Of a stretch of 31,613 nt of DNA, positions 23,290 to 30,917 are shown piece after piece. The notes under the pieces are model-generated. The model was not told the DNA's origin. It saw nothing but the letters and a program-made list of their open reading frames with translations, and made no database searches. The DNA lies in the IMG/VR virus record IMGVR_UViG_3300032516_000111, positions 1 through 31,613 of that record. One strand, given 5' to 3'. The position numbers and the translations under genes are program-made. This stretch comes from a virus. Each line of letters starts with the position of its first letter. The stretch's first letter is position 1.

Positions 23290-23754
23290 ATGGCCAAAAA
23301 GACCACTCAAGCGCAAGCGAACGAAATCTGCCACCAATTTGACACCTCCGTAGGACGGTTTGCGGATGCGATTGCAGAGATGACCTCGCATGTCGCCGTT
23401 CACTCAGAACGTCTTGATACGATTGATGAATCATTTGCAAAATTGGACCGCCGACACGACCAGCTACTTGCACGCATTGACGAGCATACGCGCGAAGAAC
23501 AAAAAGATATGCACGCAAGTGCAGAGAAGGTCGTCCAACAGAATAAAGAGTTGGCGGCGCATTTTGAAACGATCATTGCGGACTGGAAACAAGAGGGAAA
23601 AGTCGAATACGCAGGGATCGCCCGTCGTCTGACGAGCTTGGAGAAATGGCGGAATTTGATTCTAGGTGGGTGCGCAGTGCTCGCATTGGCCTTGGAACTC
23701 GCTCACCTTTGGGCGGAATGGCACACCGTCGGTGGAGCATTGCTGAAGCCGTAA
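23290..23754 (+). CDS. Coiled-coil protein with C-terminal membrane anchor
   Basis: This 154-residue protein has long heptad-type helices in residues 10-115 (SERLDTIDESFAKLDRRHDQ, and later VVQQNKELAAHFETIIADW) and one C-terminal hydrophobic segment (WRNLILGGCAVLALALELAHLW). It resembles XhlA-like and other lysis-accessory proteins and follows the holin gene after one base. Alternatively it is a small virion membrane-associated protein. No signal peptide. Confidence 0.6.
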   Translation: MAKKTTQAQANEICHQFDTSVGRFADAIAEMTSHVAVHSERLDTIDESFAKLDRRHDQLLARIDEHTREEQKDMHASAEKVVQQNKELAAHFETIIADWKQEGKVEYAGIARRLTSLEKWRNLILGGCAVLALALELAHLWAEWHTVGGALLKP

Positions 23755-23761
23755 CCGATGC

Positions 23762-23790
23762 TTGTGTTTTTATGTGTCCTGTGATACACT
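23762..23790 (+). promoter_or_regulatory. Promoter of the primase gene
   Basis: TTGTGT at 23762-23767, a 17-bp spacer and TACACT at 23785-23790 preceded by TGA (extended -10). The -35 is weak but the extended -10 agrees with the others. The leader would run from about 23797 to the ATG at 23844. Confidence 0.55.
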
Positions 23791-23843
23791 TTGGGAATGC
23801 GCATTCTCTCCTTCCGTTATCGTAGAAATCCCCAGGCCTAATC

Positions 23844-24866
23844 ATGTCTCTTTGGTTAGAGGAAAAGTACCTGCGGTTCCTGGCGCCGCAACTGAACCGA
23901 TTCGCTCAAAAGAACCGTCATACTTGGAATTTCCGTTGTCCGCTCTGCGGGGATAGCGAAGTGAAAAAGACGAAGGCGCGTGGATACATCTTTGCCAAAC
24001 AGCAGATGTTGATGTTCAAATGCCACAATTGTGACATTGCTTTGCCATTTGTCGCCCTTCTACGTCGGATGTCGCCTCGTTTGTATGATGAAATGCTCCT
24101 AGAGCAGATGCGCGAGGCGCCGAAAGCGATAGAAGCACCCCCAATCGTGCTAGAATCGCCTGTGAGCGACGATCTGCGGGGTGCCCATGTCTTTCCCCTG
24201 AATCCGCTCGCTTCGCTTCCAGCCCCGCTCAGCGTCGTTTGGAACTACGTGGTGCGGCGCCTGATCGGTGTTAGCGCAATGAAGCGTTTGTATGCCACGG
24301 TGCACGCGCGGACGTGGTTAGCTCCGCTCGTCGGAATGGAGAAGGCCGGTCGGGTGATTGACAATGAGCCATACTTGGTAATGCCAATGACGCTGCCGAA
24401 TGGAGAATGGTTCGGTGCACAATTGCGGATGATCGGACGAAAAGAATACATCACGTTCCGTTGGTCACATGCGCCGCTGAAGGCCTTTGGTTTAGATCAC
24501 CTGAAGCCCACCGAAAACATATGGATCGTGGAAGGTCCGCTGGACTCGCTTTTTGTTCCAAATGCCCTCGCAATTTTGGGGTCTGACCTGATGGGCGGCG
24601 TCAGGGTTTTGGAAGATGCGGGCGTTCTACATACAAACACACCTCGTACTTACGTGTGGGATTGTGAAAAGCGTAATCGCCAAATCCTTAACAATATGGA
24701 AGTGGTGATTATGTTGAACCAGTCGATAGTGATTTGGCCAAAAGGATTTCAGCACAAAGATGTTAATGATGCAGTGCTCGCCGGAATAGATGTGGTAACA
24801 TTGTTGCAACAACGCACGTTTACTGGATTAAGGGCACAATTGGAATTTGCTGAATGGAAGAAATGA
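23844..24866 (+). CDS. gp61: DNA primase (T4 gp61-like)
   Basis: At 340 residues it matches T4 gp61 (342). The N-terminal zinc ribbon is CPLCGDS (C32, C35) with CHNC (C60, C63), followed by the DnaG-type catalytic core: IWIVEGPLDSLF (E230, D234) is the TOPRIM acidic motif and TYVWDCEKRN (D273) the second acidic position. It synthesises RNA primers with gp41. It stands apart from gp41, behind its own promoter. Confidence 0.93.
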   Translation: MSLWLEEKYLRFLAPQLNRFAQKNRHTWNFRCPLCGDSEVKKTKARGYIFAKQQMLMFKCHNCDIALPFVALLRRMSPRLYDEMLLEQMREAPKAIEAPPIVLESPVSDDLRGAHVFPLNPLASLPAPLSVVWNYVVRRLIGVSAMKRLYATVHARTWLAPLVGMEKAGRVIDNEPYLVMPMTLPNGEWFGAQLRMIGRKEYITFRWSHAPLKAFGLDHLKPTENIWIVEGPLDSLFVPNALAILGSDLMGGVRVLEDAGVLHTNTPRTYVWDCEKRNRQILNNMEVVIMLNQSIVIWPKGFQHKDVNDAVLAGIDVVTLLQQRTFTGLRAQLEFAEWKK

Positions 24867-24952
24867 GCGAGCGTCGTTCGTCCATAGAAAGATGAAGGGC
24901 ATATATATTCTCCTATGTGTATCTGCAACCTATCCATAAATGGGACATTTGT

Positions 24953-25789
24953 ATGAATAATGAAGTGAAGTTACTCGACCATGGATATTTGAAAGTGATT
25001 GAAACCTGGGGCTCCGATGCACGCATTGTGGAAGCGGCGCGCATGAGCACCAACAAAGGTTTTGAAGGCTGGGGACCCATTACCAAACAGGTGCGTCAGT
25101 GTCGGAATTGCAGAATCCGCGACGACGAACCAGGTGGACAAGACACGGACATTTGTCCCGTCACACAGGCCTGGGACGCGGTGTTCGACAATGCACACCA
25201 CCACTGGTATACACGGCCGACTGACATCCAAGTGCCTGGTGATGAAAAGCTGCTGAAGTTTCTATGGGATCACAAGCACGCGACCCCCTTTGAAATGGCG
25301 GGGATGATCATTGAAGTGCAGGCACCCATTGTCGTCTTTCGTGAATGGCATCGCCATCGCACCCAGTCGTATAATGAAATGTCTGGACGCTACACCAAGC
25401 TCCCCGACCTGTATTATGTGCCCTCCATCGACCGTCTGATGAACGCAAAACAGGCGACCGCGAACAAGCAAAGCAGCGTGGCGGGATTTTCGGAACTCGA
25501 CGCCATCCAACTGCAAAATTCTTTTGAAACCATGTACCACGCCTCACGCGATGCCTACGAACAACTGCTCAGCCAAGGGGTGGCGCGGGAAGTCGCGCGC
25601 CTGGTGTTGCCCGTCGCACAATACTCGCGGATGCGGGCCAGCGCCAATCTTCGGAACTGGCTTGCATTTCTCACGCTCCGCATGGACCCTGCCGCGCAGT
25701 GGGAAATCCGTCAGTATGCGAATGCACTTGGTGATTGTATCCATGAGGCGTTTCCGCGCACATGGGATCTGTTTCAACCCTCACGATAA
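24953..25789 (+). CDS. thyX: Thymidylate synthase ThyX (flavin-dependent)
   Basis: The 278-residue enzyme has the signature RHRTQSYNEMSGRY (R134-Y147), the ThyX motif RHRxxSxNxxSxRY, and HATPFE before it. It converts dUMP to dTMP using FAD, NADPH and methylenetetrahydrofolate. Residues 45-75 hold an insertion with CRNC and another Cys (CP) that ordinary ThyX lacks. The start at ATG 24953 is chosen over 24917, which lies 36 nt upstream with no ribosome site. The C-terminal RXXANLRNWLAFLTLR matches too. It precedes the RNR gene by 12 bases. Confidence 0.95.
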   Translation: MNNEVKLLDHGYLKVIETWGSDARIVEAARMSTNKGFEGWGPITKQVRQCRNCRIRDDEPGGQDTDICPVTQAWDAVFDNAHHHWYTRPTDIQVPGDEKLLKFLWDHKHATPFEMAGMIIEVQAPIVVFREWHRHRTQSYNEMSGRYTKLPDLYYVPSIDRLMNAKQATANKQSSVAGFSELDAIQLQNSFETMYHASRDAYEQLLSQGVAREVARLVLPVAQYSRMRASANLRNWLAFLTLRMDPAAQWEIRQYANALGDCIHEAFPRTWDLFQPSR

Positions 25790-25801
25790 CTCGGAGATAG
25801 T

Positions 25802-27739
25802 ATGCCGCTTACCCCATCAACGGAGATGTCTTTGTATTCCACATTCATTCACCAAAGTCGCTATGCGCGTTGGTTGGGAGACGAACAACGTCGGGAAACC
25901 TGGAGCGAAACCGTGCGCCGCTATTTTGATTTCTTCCAGGTGCACCTCAAAGAGAAACATGGATACACGATTCCAAAGGATGCCCGTCTGAAACTTGAAA
26001 CTCTGGTGCTCGCTCGCGAGGTCATGCCATCGATGCGTGCCTTGATGACTGCGGGACCTGCATTGGAACGCGAGAATATGGCCGGGTTCAACTGTTCCTA
26101 TGTGGCGATTGACCGCCCGACTGCGTTTGACGAGGTGCTCTATATTCTCATGAATGGGACGGGTGTTGGGTATTCCGTTGAAAGCAAGTATGTGTCCAAG
26201 CTCCCTGTGATTGCGGAACAGTTTCAAAAAACAGAAACGACGATTGTGGTGCCCGACAGTAAGCTCGGTTGGGCGAAAGCCGCCCGTGAATTGATTGCTT
26301 TGCTGTATGCGGGACAAATTCCCTCATGGGATGTGAGCAAGCTCCGGCCTGCGGGTGCGGTGCTCAAGACCTTTGGGGGACGTGCATCGGGACCCGATCC
26401 TTTGGTGGGATTGTTTCAATTCGCCAGCGCGTTGTTCCAGCGGAATGCCGGCAAGCGATTGTCCACGTTGGATTGCCATGATTTGGTCTGCAAAGTCGCG
26501 GATACTATCGTCGTCGGTGGTGTGCGCCGGTCGGCTCTGATTGCCCTATCGGATCTCAATGATGATTTGATGCGCAGTGCCAAAAGTGGACGATGGTGGG
26601 ATGAAAATCCTCAACGTGCGCTGGCGAACATTTCCTATGTCGCCGATGCGCGTCCGAAGGCAGGATTGTTCATGAAGGAATGGTTGTCCTTGTATGAATC
26701 GCGTTCGGGCGAACGCGGCATTTTCTCGCGTCTTGCCGCCCGCACGCAATGTGCTGCGACGGGACGACGTGATCCCGACCATGAATGGGGTACCAATCCG
26801 TGCTCGGAAATCATTCTCCGCAGTCGCCAGGTGTGCAATCTCACTGAGGTCGTCGTGCGCGCCCATGACACCGAAGAAACGCTCCGAGATAAAGTCGAAG
26901 CGGCGACGGTGTTGGGTACCTGGCAAGCGACCTTGACCGACTTTCGTTTCCTTCCTGCTGCATGGGCAAAGAATACCGAAGAAGAACGACTCTTGGGTGT
27001 TTCGCTGACCGGCATTTGGGATTGTCCATTGACGTGGTATGCGTCCTTCGCTCCACACAATCAAGGTCTCGGCGCATTGCTGGAAACACTCAAGACTCAT
27101 GCAGTGGACACCAACAAGGCCCTCGCCAAGAAACTGGGCATCAACCAGTCCGCCGCAATTACGTGTGTGAAGCCAAGCGGCACGGTGAGCCAGCTTGTCG
27201 AATGTGCCTCGGGTATCCACCCACGTCATAGTGAGTATTACATTCGCACCGTGCGTCTTGATAAGAAAGATCCGATGTGCCAATTCATGATCGATCAGGG
27301 CTTCGCGCACGAGGATGAAGTGCTGCATCCCAATCAGACCATGGTCTTTTCGTTTCCGCAGAAATCTCCTGATGGTGCGGTCACAAAGGATGCGCTCTCG
27401 CCCGTGGACCATTTGGAAATGTGGCGCACGTATCAGAATCACTGGTGCGAGCACAAGCCGAGTGTCACGATCAGCGTGAAAGAACACGAATGGCTCGGTG
27501 TGGGCGATTGGGTCTATCGCAACTATGAGCAGATTTCGGGGATCTCCTTTCTGCCAGCATCCGACCATGTTTACCAACAGGCGCCATACCAAGAATGTGA
27601 TGCAGCTACATATGAGAAGCGGCTTGCGGAGATGCCTACGTCGGTGAATTGGCATAAGCTCTGTGATTACGAGAAAACGGATCAGACATTAGGAACGCAG
27701 GAGCTTTCGTGTTCTGCGGGTGTCTGCGAACTCCCATAA
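25802..27739 (+). CDS. nrdJ: B12-dependent (class II) ribonucleotide reductase
   Basis: This 645-residue protein matches the monomeric adenosylcobalamin-dependent ribonucleoside-triphosphate reductase (739 in Lactobacillus). GFNCSYVAID has the first redox Cys, GTGVGYSVE and RPAGAVLKTFGGRASGP follow, and WGTNPCSEIILRSRQVCNLTEVV carries the thiyl-radical Cys region. The C-terminal tail ends CSAGVC (C-x4-C), which re-reduces the active site. It makes dNTPs from NTPs with B12, without oxygen requirement. CGGAGAT precedes the ATG. It is shorter than the family model, presumably lacking an outer region. Confidence 0.93.
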   Translation: MPLTPSTEMSLYSTFIHQSRYARWLGDEQRRETWSETVRRYFDFFQVHLKEKHGYTIPKDARLKLETLVLAREVMPSMRALMTAGPALERENMAGFNCSYVAIDRPTAFDEVLYILMNGTGVGYSVESKYVSKLPVIAEQFQKTETTIVVPDSKLGWAKAARELIALLYAGQIPSWDVSKLRPAGAVLKTFGGRASGPDPLVGLFQFASALFQRNAGKRLSTLDCHDLVCKVADTIVVGGVRRSALIALSDLNDDLMRSAKSGRWWDENPQRALANISYVADARPKAGLFMKEWLSLYESRSGERGIFSRLAARTQCAATGRRDPDHEWGTNPCSEIILRSRQVCNLTEVVVRAHDTEETLRDKVEAATVLGTWQATLTDFRFLPAAWAKNTEEERLLGVSLTGIWDCPLTWYASFAPHNQGLGALLETLKTHAVDTNKALAKKLGINQSAAITCVKPSGTVSQLVECASGIHPRHSEYYIRTVRLDKKDPMCQFMIDQGFAHEDEVLHPNQTMVFSFPQKSPDGAVTKDALSPVDHLEMWRTYQNHWCEHKPSVTISVKEHEWLGVGDWVYRNYEQISGISFLPASDHVYQQAPYQECDAATYEKRLAEMPTSVNWHKLCDYEKTDQTLGTQELSCSAGVCELP

Positions 27740-27747
27740 AGGATACT

Positions 27748-27963
27748 ATGGCAGAAACACAGCATCGGCTGACGACGGAATGCACAGAATGTGGCACGAC
27801 ATTTACGGTACGCTCTGTGACGACAGAATCGGTGCAATTTTGCCCATTCTGCGGCGACAATCTCCCGCTCGCGTTCAATGATTTTAATGGCGCACCATCG
27901 CTAGAAGAAGATGATCTCGATGAGGAGGATCTTGAAGGGTTCAATACGGACGACGACGAGTAG
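27748..27963 (+). CDS. Small zinc-ribbon protein with acidic tail
   Basis: The 71-residue protein has CTECGTTF and CPFCGDNLP (a four-Cys ribbon) followed by an Asp/Glu-rich tail (EEDDLDEEDLEGFNTDDDE). Similar small proteins occur in T4-like cyanophages. ATG 27748 follows AAAGGAT, seven bases after the RNR stop; an upstream start at 27709 would overlap the RNR gene. It may bind a partner protein of the RNR or replication system; no function is known. Confidence 0.65.
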   Translation: MAETQHRLTTECTECGTTFTVRSVTTESVQFCPFCGDNLPLAFNDFNGAPSLEEDDLDEEDLEGFNTDDDE

Positions 27964-28021
27964 GCGGTGCCTAGCAATTGGCGCCTCGCCATTGAGGCCG
28001 CAGGAAAGATGAGGGAGTGGG

Positions 28022-28561
28022 ATGAAGTTATCCATCGGTTGCGATTATTCCATGAGTTGCCCAGCGGTGTGCGTCTACGAGCCGACGAACCCCCAATTTT
28101 GGTACGCTCATGCCGAGAAGGATGCGAGCTTTGTCAACGTGACGCACTCGGAGATCCCCGCTGAAGCCGTCGTCGCTCGCGCAGGAACCATGGCATGGAA
28201 TCTCATTGAATGGTTATTGGACTTCAATCCGACCGAACTCTACATCGAAGATTATGCGTTCGCTGCCACGGGACGAGTGTTCCACATTGGCGAACATGCG
28301 GGCATTCTAAAATACGTCTTGCAACAAAATAGTATTGCCGTGCGCGTGGTGCCCCCGACGGTAATCAAAAAGTTCGCCACCGGTAAAGGTAACGCGGACA
28401 AGGAGAAGATGACAAATGCGTTTTTGGTAGATTATCCCCCTGCACGAACCTGGGTGCTGCACTTCTTTCCCCGCTACAAAGATGGCGCACTCTTGGCCAA
28501 ATCCCCATTGGCCGACTTGGCAGATGCTTACTGGTTAGCAAAGTACGCCTACTCACTTTAG
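28022..28561 (+). CDS. RuvC-like Holliday-junction resolvase
   Basis: The 179-residue RNase H-like nuclease shows LSIGCDYS (D8), LYIEDYAF (E76), VPPTVIKKFATGKGNADKEK (a RuvC-type loop) and SPLADLADAYWLAKYA (D165, D168), together the four acidic metal ligands of RuvC. It would cut four-way or branched DNA before packaging, replacing T4 gp49. GAGGGAG precedes the ATG. An overlapping 65-residue frame at 27967 in another frame is discarded. Confidence 0.85.
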   Translation: MKLSIGCDYSMSCPAVCVYEPTNPQFWYAHAEKDASFVNVTHSEIPAEAVVARAGTMAWNLIEWLLDFNPTELYIEDYAFAATGRVFHIGEHAGILKYVLQQNSIAVRVVPPTVIKKFATGKGNADKEKMTNAFLVDYPPARTWVLHFFPRYKDGALLAKSPLADLADAYWLAKYAYSL

Positions 28562-28563
28562 GC

Positions 28564-28592
28564 TTTACTTAACCAGCTCAGTCTGCTACACT
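28564..28592 (+). promoter_or_regulatory. Promoter of the D,D-peptidase/lysozyme gene
   Basis: TTTACT at 28564-28569, a 17-bp spacer and TACACT at 28587-28592 preceded by TGC. A start near 28599 and AAAGGAG at 28607-28613 suit the ATG at 28619. Confidence 0.7.
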
Positions 28593-28618
28593 TAAACCTT
28601 AACTGAAAGGAGAATACA

Positions 28619-30061
28619 ATGCGTTTATTTGCGCGTTGCGTCCTTGCTATTGCTTTGGTCGTTTCATCATATACGTCCGTGGATGCGAAAACCACTCGAC
28701 CTGTGAAGAAACCCGCAGTAGCGGCGCCTATTCTACCACGAACGAAGATTGATGTGTTGGGTCATTTGATTCCCGATATTCATGCGTCGGCGGCCGTCGT
28801 TGTGAACCCTGAAACAGATGAAGTGCTATGGGAGCAGGATGCCGATGTGTCTCGCTCTATTGCGAGCATCACGAAGATCATGACGGCCGAAGTGGTGCAA
28901 GAGAATGATATAGACCCCGACACCCTGGTGACCATTACCCCTGCGGACGTGCGAAATGCGTCTCATACGTTCCTACGCGCACAAGACCGCATCACCGTGC
29001 GAGACTTACTGCACCTCATGCTCGTGGCGTCAGATAACGTGGCGGCGCGTGCGCTCGCTCGCACATCACCACAAGGCGCGGTGGGATTTGTGGAACGTAT
29101 GAACGACAAGGCCTTTGAGATGGGATTGTTTCAAACGACCTATGTGGACCCATCGGGTCTGTTGGTGGGGAATGTGTCCACCGCTCGCGACATGGCGCGT
29201 CTACTCATGTACGTTCTTGAGGATGACGAACTTACGGAGATCATGCAGGAGCCCGTTCATACCGTGCGAATTGGCAAACGACTTGTGTCGGCGCCCTCGA
29301 CGGATCGTCTTTTGGGCAAGCTGAATATTGTCGCCGCCAAGACGGGCTTCATCAACCAATCGGGATTTTGTATTGCCACGGTTGTGCGCTTGGAGTCGGG
29401 CCGCAATATCGTCATCGTCGTCTTGGGCGCGCGAACAAATGCCGACCGGTTCCTTGAAGTGCAGAACATCTACAAGTGGGTGGAATTGCAGCGGGTGACG
29501 GAAGTCCCAACGGCCTGTGGTCCCTATCCTGATGAGGTGAGCCCGCAGGGGAAGGCCTTTATCAAATGGCATGAGGGCTTCTGGAGCCGTGCGTATCGTG
29601 ACTCGGGTGGCTATGCAATTGGCTACGGAATGCACTCATGGAAGGGCAAGCGGGTCACCGCCACCTACCCCAAGCTCGTAACCGTTGCCGAAGCCGACGA
29701 AGAATTTGATCGGCAACTGCGTGTCTATCAGGATATCGTTGAAGCGAACGTTTGTGGAACGCTGAATCAATCGGCGTATGACGCGCTGGTGAGTGTGGCG
29801 TGGAACCTGGGTCGCGTCAATACGGTGATTATTGCTAAATACGCGCAGCAAGGCATTCTATCCGTGCAGGATTTTACGAGCACGGCGACGGTACACAATC
29901 GTCCAAATTGGTCGCTTCAAGCTCGACGTATCCGAGAATTTCTGTTCTTCAGTGGCGACTATAATGCCGCGATGGACACACATGTGCGCAACGCTCATGA
30001 TGTGCAACGGCTCTTGTATGGTGTGCGCTTTCTGAGGATTGACATTTCCCTTATGAACTAG
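28619..30061 (+). CDS. Secreted D,D-carboxypeptidase fused to a lysozyme domain
   Basis: This 480-residue protein has a signal peptide (RLFARCVLAIALVVSSYTSV, cut probably after DA at 23), so it acts in the periplasm. Residues 50-290 are a D-alanyl-D-alanine carboxypeptidase (S11): SxxK SITK (S83, K86), SDN (138-140) and KTG (241-243). A GH24 lysozyme-like domain follows from about 310: WHEGFW (E319), RDSGG (D328) and IGYG, plus LNQSAYDALVSVAWNLG. Where GH24 enzymes have Thr after D, here AI stands, so catalysis may be lost or altered. The combination is rare. It might weaken cell walls, block superinfection or act in lysis. Confidence 0.88.
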   Translation: MRLFARCVLAIALVVSSYTSVDAKTTRPVKKPAVAAPILPRTKIDVLGHLIPDIHASAAVVVNPETDEVLWEQDADVSRSIASITKIMTAEVVQENDIDPDTLVTITPADVRNASHTFLRAQDRITVRDLLHLMLVASDNVAARALARTSPQGAVGFVERMNDKAFEMGLFQTTYVDPSGLLVGNVSTARDMARLLMYVLEDDELTEIMQEPVHTVRIGKRLVSAPSTDRLLGKLNIVAAKTGFINQSGFCIATVVRLESGRNIVIVVLGARTNADRFLEVQNIYKWVELQRVTEVPTACGPYPDEVSPQGKAFIKWHEGFWSRAYRDSGGYAIGYGMHSWKGKRVTATYPKLVTVAEADEEFDRQLRVYQDIVEANVCGTLNQSAYDALVSVAWNLGRVNTVIIAKYAQQGILSVQDFTSTATVHNRPNWSLQARRIREFLFFSGDYNAAMDTHVRNAHDVQRLLYGVRFLRIDISLMN

Positions 30062-30072
30062 CGAGGTTCCGC

Positions 30073-30273
30073 ATGGTCCAACCAACGAAACTTGAAGCCA
30101 TGTTGCTCCATCTACTCCACAAGCCTGGTCCGTCAGGGCGCCCCTGGGTGTCTGTCACTGTGCCAGGATATCCAAAGTTTACGAGAGACGACGTAGAACA
30201 CGAACTATACCAAGCCAAACGTCATTGGTATAGTTGGATACTTGGTGACCAGCGTCCCAAAAATAAACCTTGA
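30073..30273 (+). CDS. Small protein of unknown function
   Basis: The 66-residue basic product starts after GAGG, eleven bases after the preceding stop, and has a helical N-terminus (KLEAMLLHLLHKPG) and a middle FTRDDVEHELYQAKRHWYSW. Its layout (short helical region, then VxxELxxAxRHWYSW) is not a family I know. It ends inside the next promoter. Confidence 0.55.
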   Translation: MVQPTKLEAMLLHLLHKPGPSGRPWVSVTVPGYPKFTRDDVEHELYQAKRHWYSWILGDQRPKNKP

Positions 30274-30298
30274 CTTCCGACTGGTATTTTGTTATACT
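30270..30298 (+). promoter_or_regulatory. Promoter of the Fe-S carrier/RNA unit
   Basis: TTGACT at 30270-30275, a 17-bp spacer and TATACT at 30293-30298 preceded by TGT (extended -10). Starting near 30305 it gives only about 13 nt before ATG 30318, without a clear ribosome site. Confidence 0.8.
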
Positions 30299-30317
30299 TG
30301 TAGTGTTGCATAAGTAG

Positions 30318-30656
30318 ATGACAATCCCCTTACAGCAGACCGGCCAATTTGCGTTGACCGACGCGGCTGTCGCCCAGATTTTGAAGCGTAACGCCCTGAA
30401 TACAAACGGCTTACGTATCTCAATCAAGGGCGGCGGCTGTTCAGGCTTGACATATGTGTTCGGATGGAGTATAATTGCTCCTGACGATGAGACGTTTGAG
30501 CGTAATGGTGCTTGCGTGTTCATTGACCGAAAGAGTTTTGTGTTCTTGCGCGGGACAGTGTTGGATTACGATGACAACCTGCTTGTGCGGAACTTCGTGC
30601 TTCGCAACCCAAACGTGGTATCTACGTGCGGTTGCGGAGCATCGTTTGGAGTGTAG
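30318..30656 (+). CDS. A-type Fe-S cluster carrier (HesB/IscA-like)
   Basis: The 112-residue protein carries GGGCSGLTYVFG (C41) and STCGCGASFGV (C104, C106), the three Cys ligands of A-type carriers such as IscA, SufA and ErpA; the length is typical (about 107). It would accept and hand on [2Fe-2S] or [4Fe-4S] clusters. Cyanophages encode similar proteins. Its target in the phage-infected cell is unknown. The short leader suggests near-leaderless translation. Its stop TAG shares the first G of the structured RNA. Confidence 0.88.
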   Translation: MTIPLQQTGQFALTDAAVAQILKRNALNTNGLRISIKGGGCSGLTYVFGWSIIAPDDETFERNGACVFIDRKSFVFLRGTVLDYDDNLLVRNFVLRNPNVVSTCGCGASFGV

Positions 30657-30745
30657 TGCTGGTGGCAAAATCTACTCATTAGGGTAGAGCCCAGCCGTCG
30701 GGTTAATACCAGTGGGAGTTGATACCCACAACGGACGGTCAGCAC
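30656..30745 (+). ncRNA. Structured tRNA-like RNA element of unknown type
   Basis: GTGCTGG (30656-30662) pairs with TCAGCAC (30739-30745), seven pairs (last a G-U), followed by ATTTT. Inside lie CTAC/GTAG hairpin (30672-30687), stem CCGTC/GACGG (30695-30699 with 30734-30738) enclosing GGT/ACC (30701-30710) and GTGGG/CCCAC (30712-30729) hairpins. It looks like a compact three-way junction adjoining tRNA-Ala. No canonical tRNA loop (no U33, no TTCRA) fits, so it is not an ordinary tRNA. It could be a degraded tRNA or a new RNA. Confidence 0.4.
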
Positions 30746-30750
30746 ATTTT

Positions 30751-30824
30751 GGGCGCGTGATGTAACGGGAGCTTGGCTGGTTTGCACCCAGTATGTGAGA
30801 GTTCGATTCTCTCCGTGTCCACCA
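30751..30824 (+). tRNA. tRNA-Ala (UGC), with encoded CCA
   Basis: Acceptor GGGCGCG (30751-30757) pairs with CGTGTCC (30814-30820), including G3-U70, the alanine identity pair. The anticodon stem GCTGG/CCAGT (last pair G-U) closes TTTGCAC, with U33 and anticodon UGC. T arm GAGAG, TTCGATT, CTCTC is perfect and ACCA is encoded. The D stem has one mismatch (T-T). It matches tRNA-Ala(UGC) in all key positions and lies 94 bases after the Fe-S carrier stop. Confidence 0.93.
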
Positions 30825-30828
30825 AGTA

Positions 30829-30917
30829 GTCTGAGGCATGGGTTCGAATCCCATACGGGCCACAACAACAACTGGGCGGCGCCCAGGGCCCGTTGGTGTC
30901 AGGGGTAGCATCCAGGC
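30829..30917 (+). tRNA. Circularly permuted tRNA candidate (3' half before 5' half)
   Basis: The 3' half comes first: anticodon-stem side GTCTG (30829-30833), variable AGGC, T arm ATGGG, TTCGAAT, CCCAT (30838-30854), acceptor ACGGGCC (30855-30861), discriminator A (30862). A 24-nt linker (CAACAACAA plus the hairpin CTGGGC, GGC, GCCCAG, 30863-30886) follows. Then the 5' half: acceptor GGCCCGT (30887-30893), T8, G9, D arm GTGT...GCAT with GGGG, and CAGGC (30913-30917). Acceptor halves pair in all seven positions, the anticodon stem in five (one G-U). Invariant U8, G18G19, A21 and TTCGA are present. The anticodon-loop junction and anticodon cannot be determined; CCA is not encoded. Alternative: remnants of a tandem duplication. 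Confidence 0.6.

Noticed and set aside
26546-27655. 369-residue frame on the minus strand
   Set aside because: It is antisense to the ribonucleotide reductase gene and follows its codon pattern; no motif or ribosome site is visible.
27967-28164. 65-residue GTG-started frame overlapping the RuvC-like gene
   Set aside because: It overlaps most of the RuvC-like N-terminus, whose motifs are clear, and has no family match.
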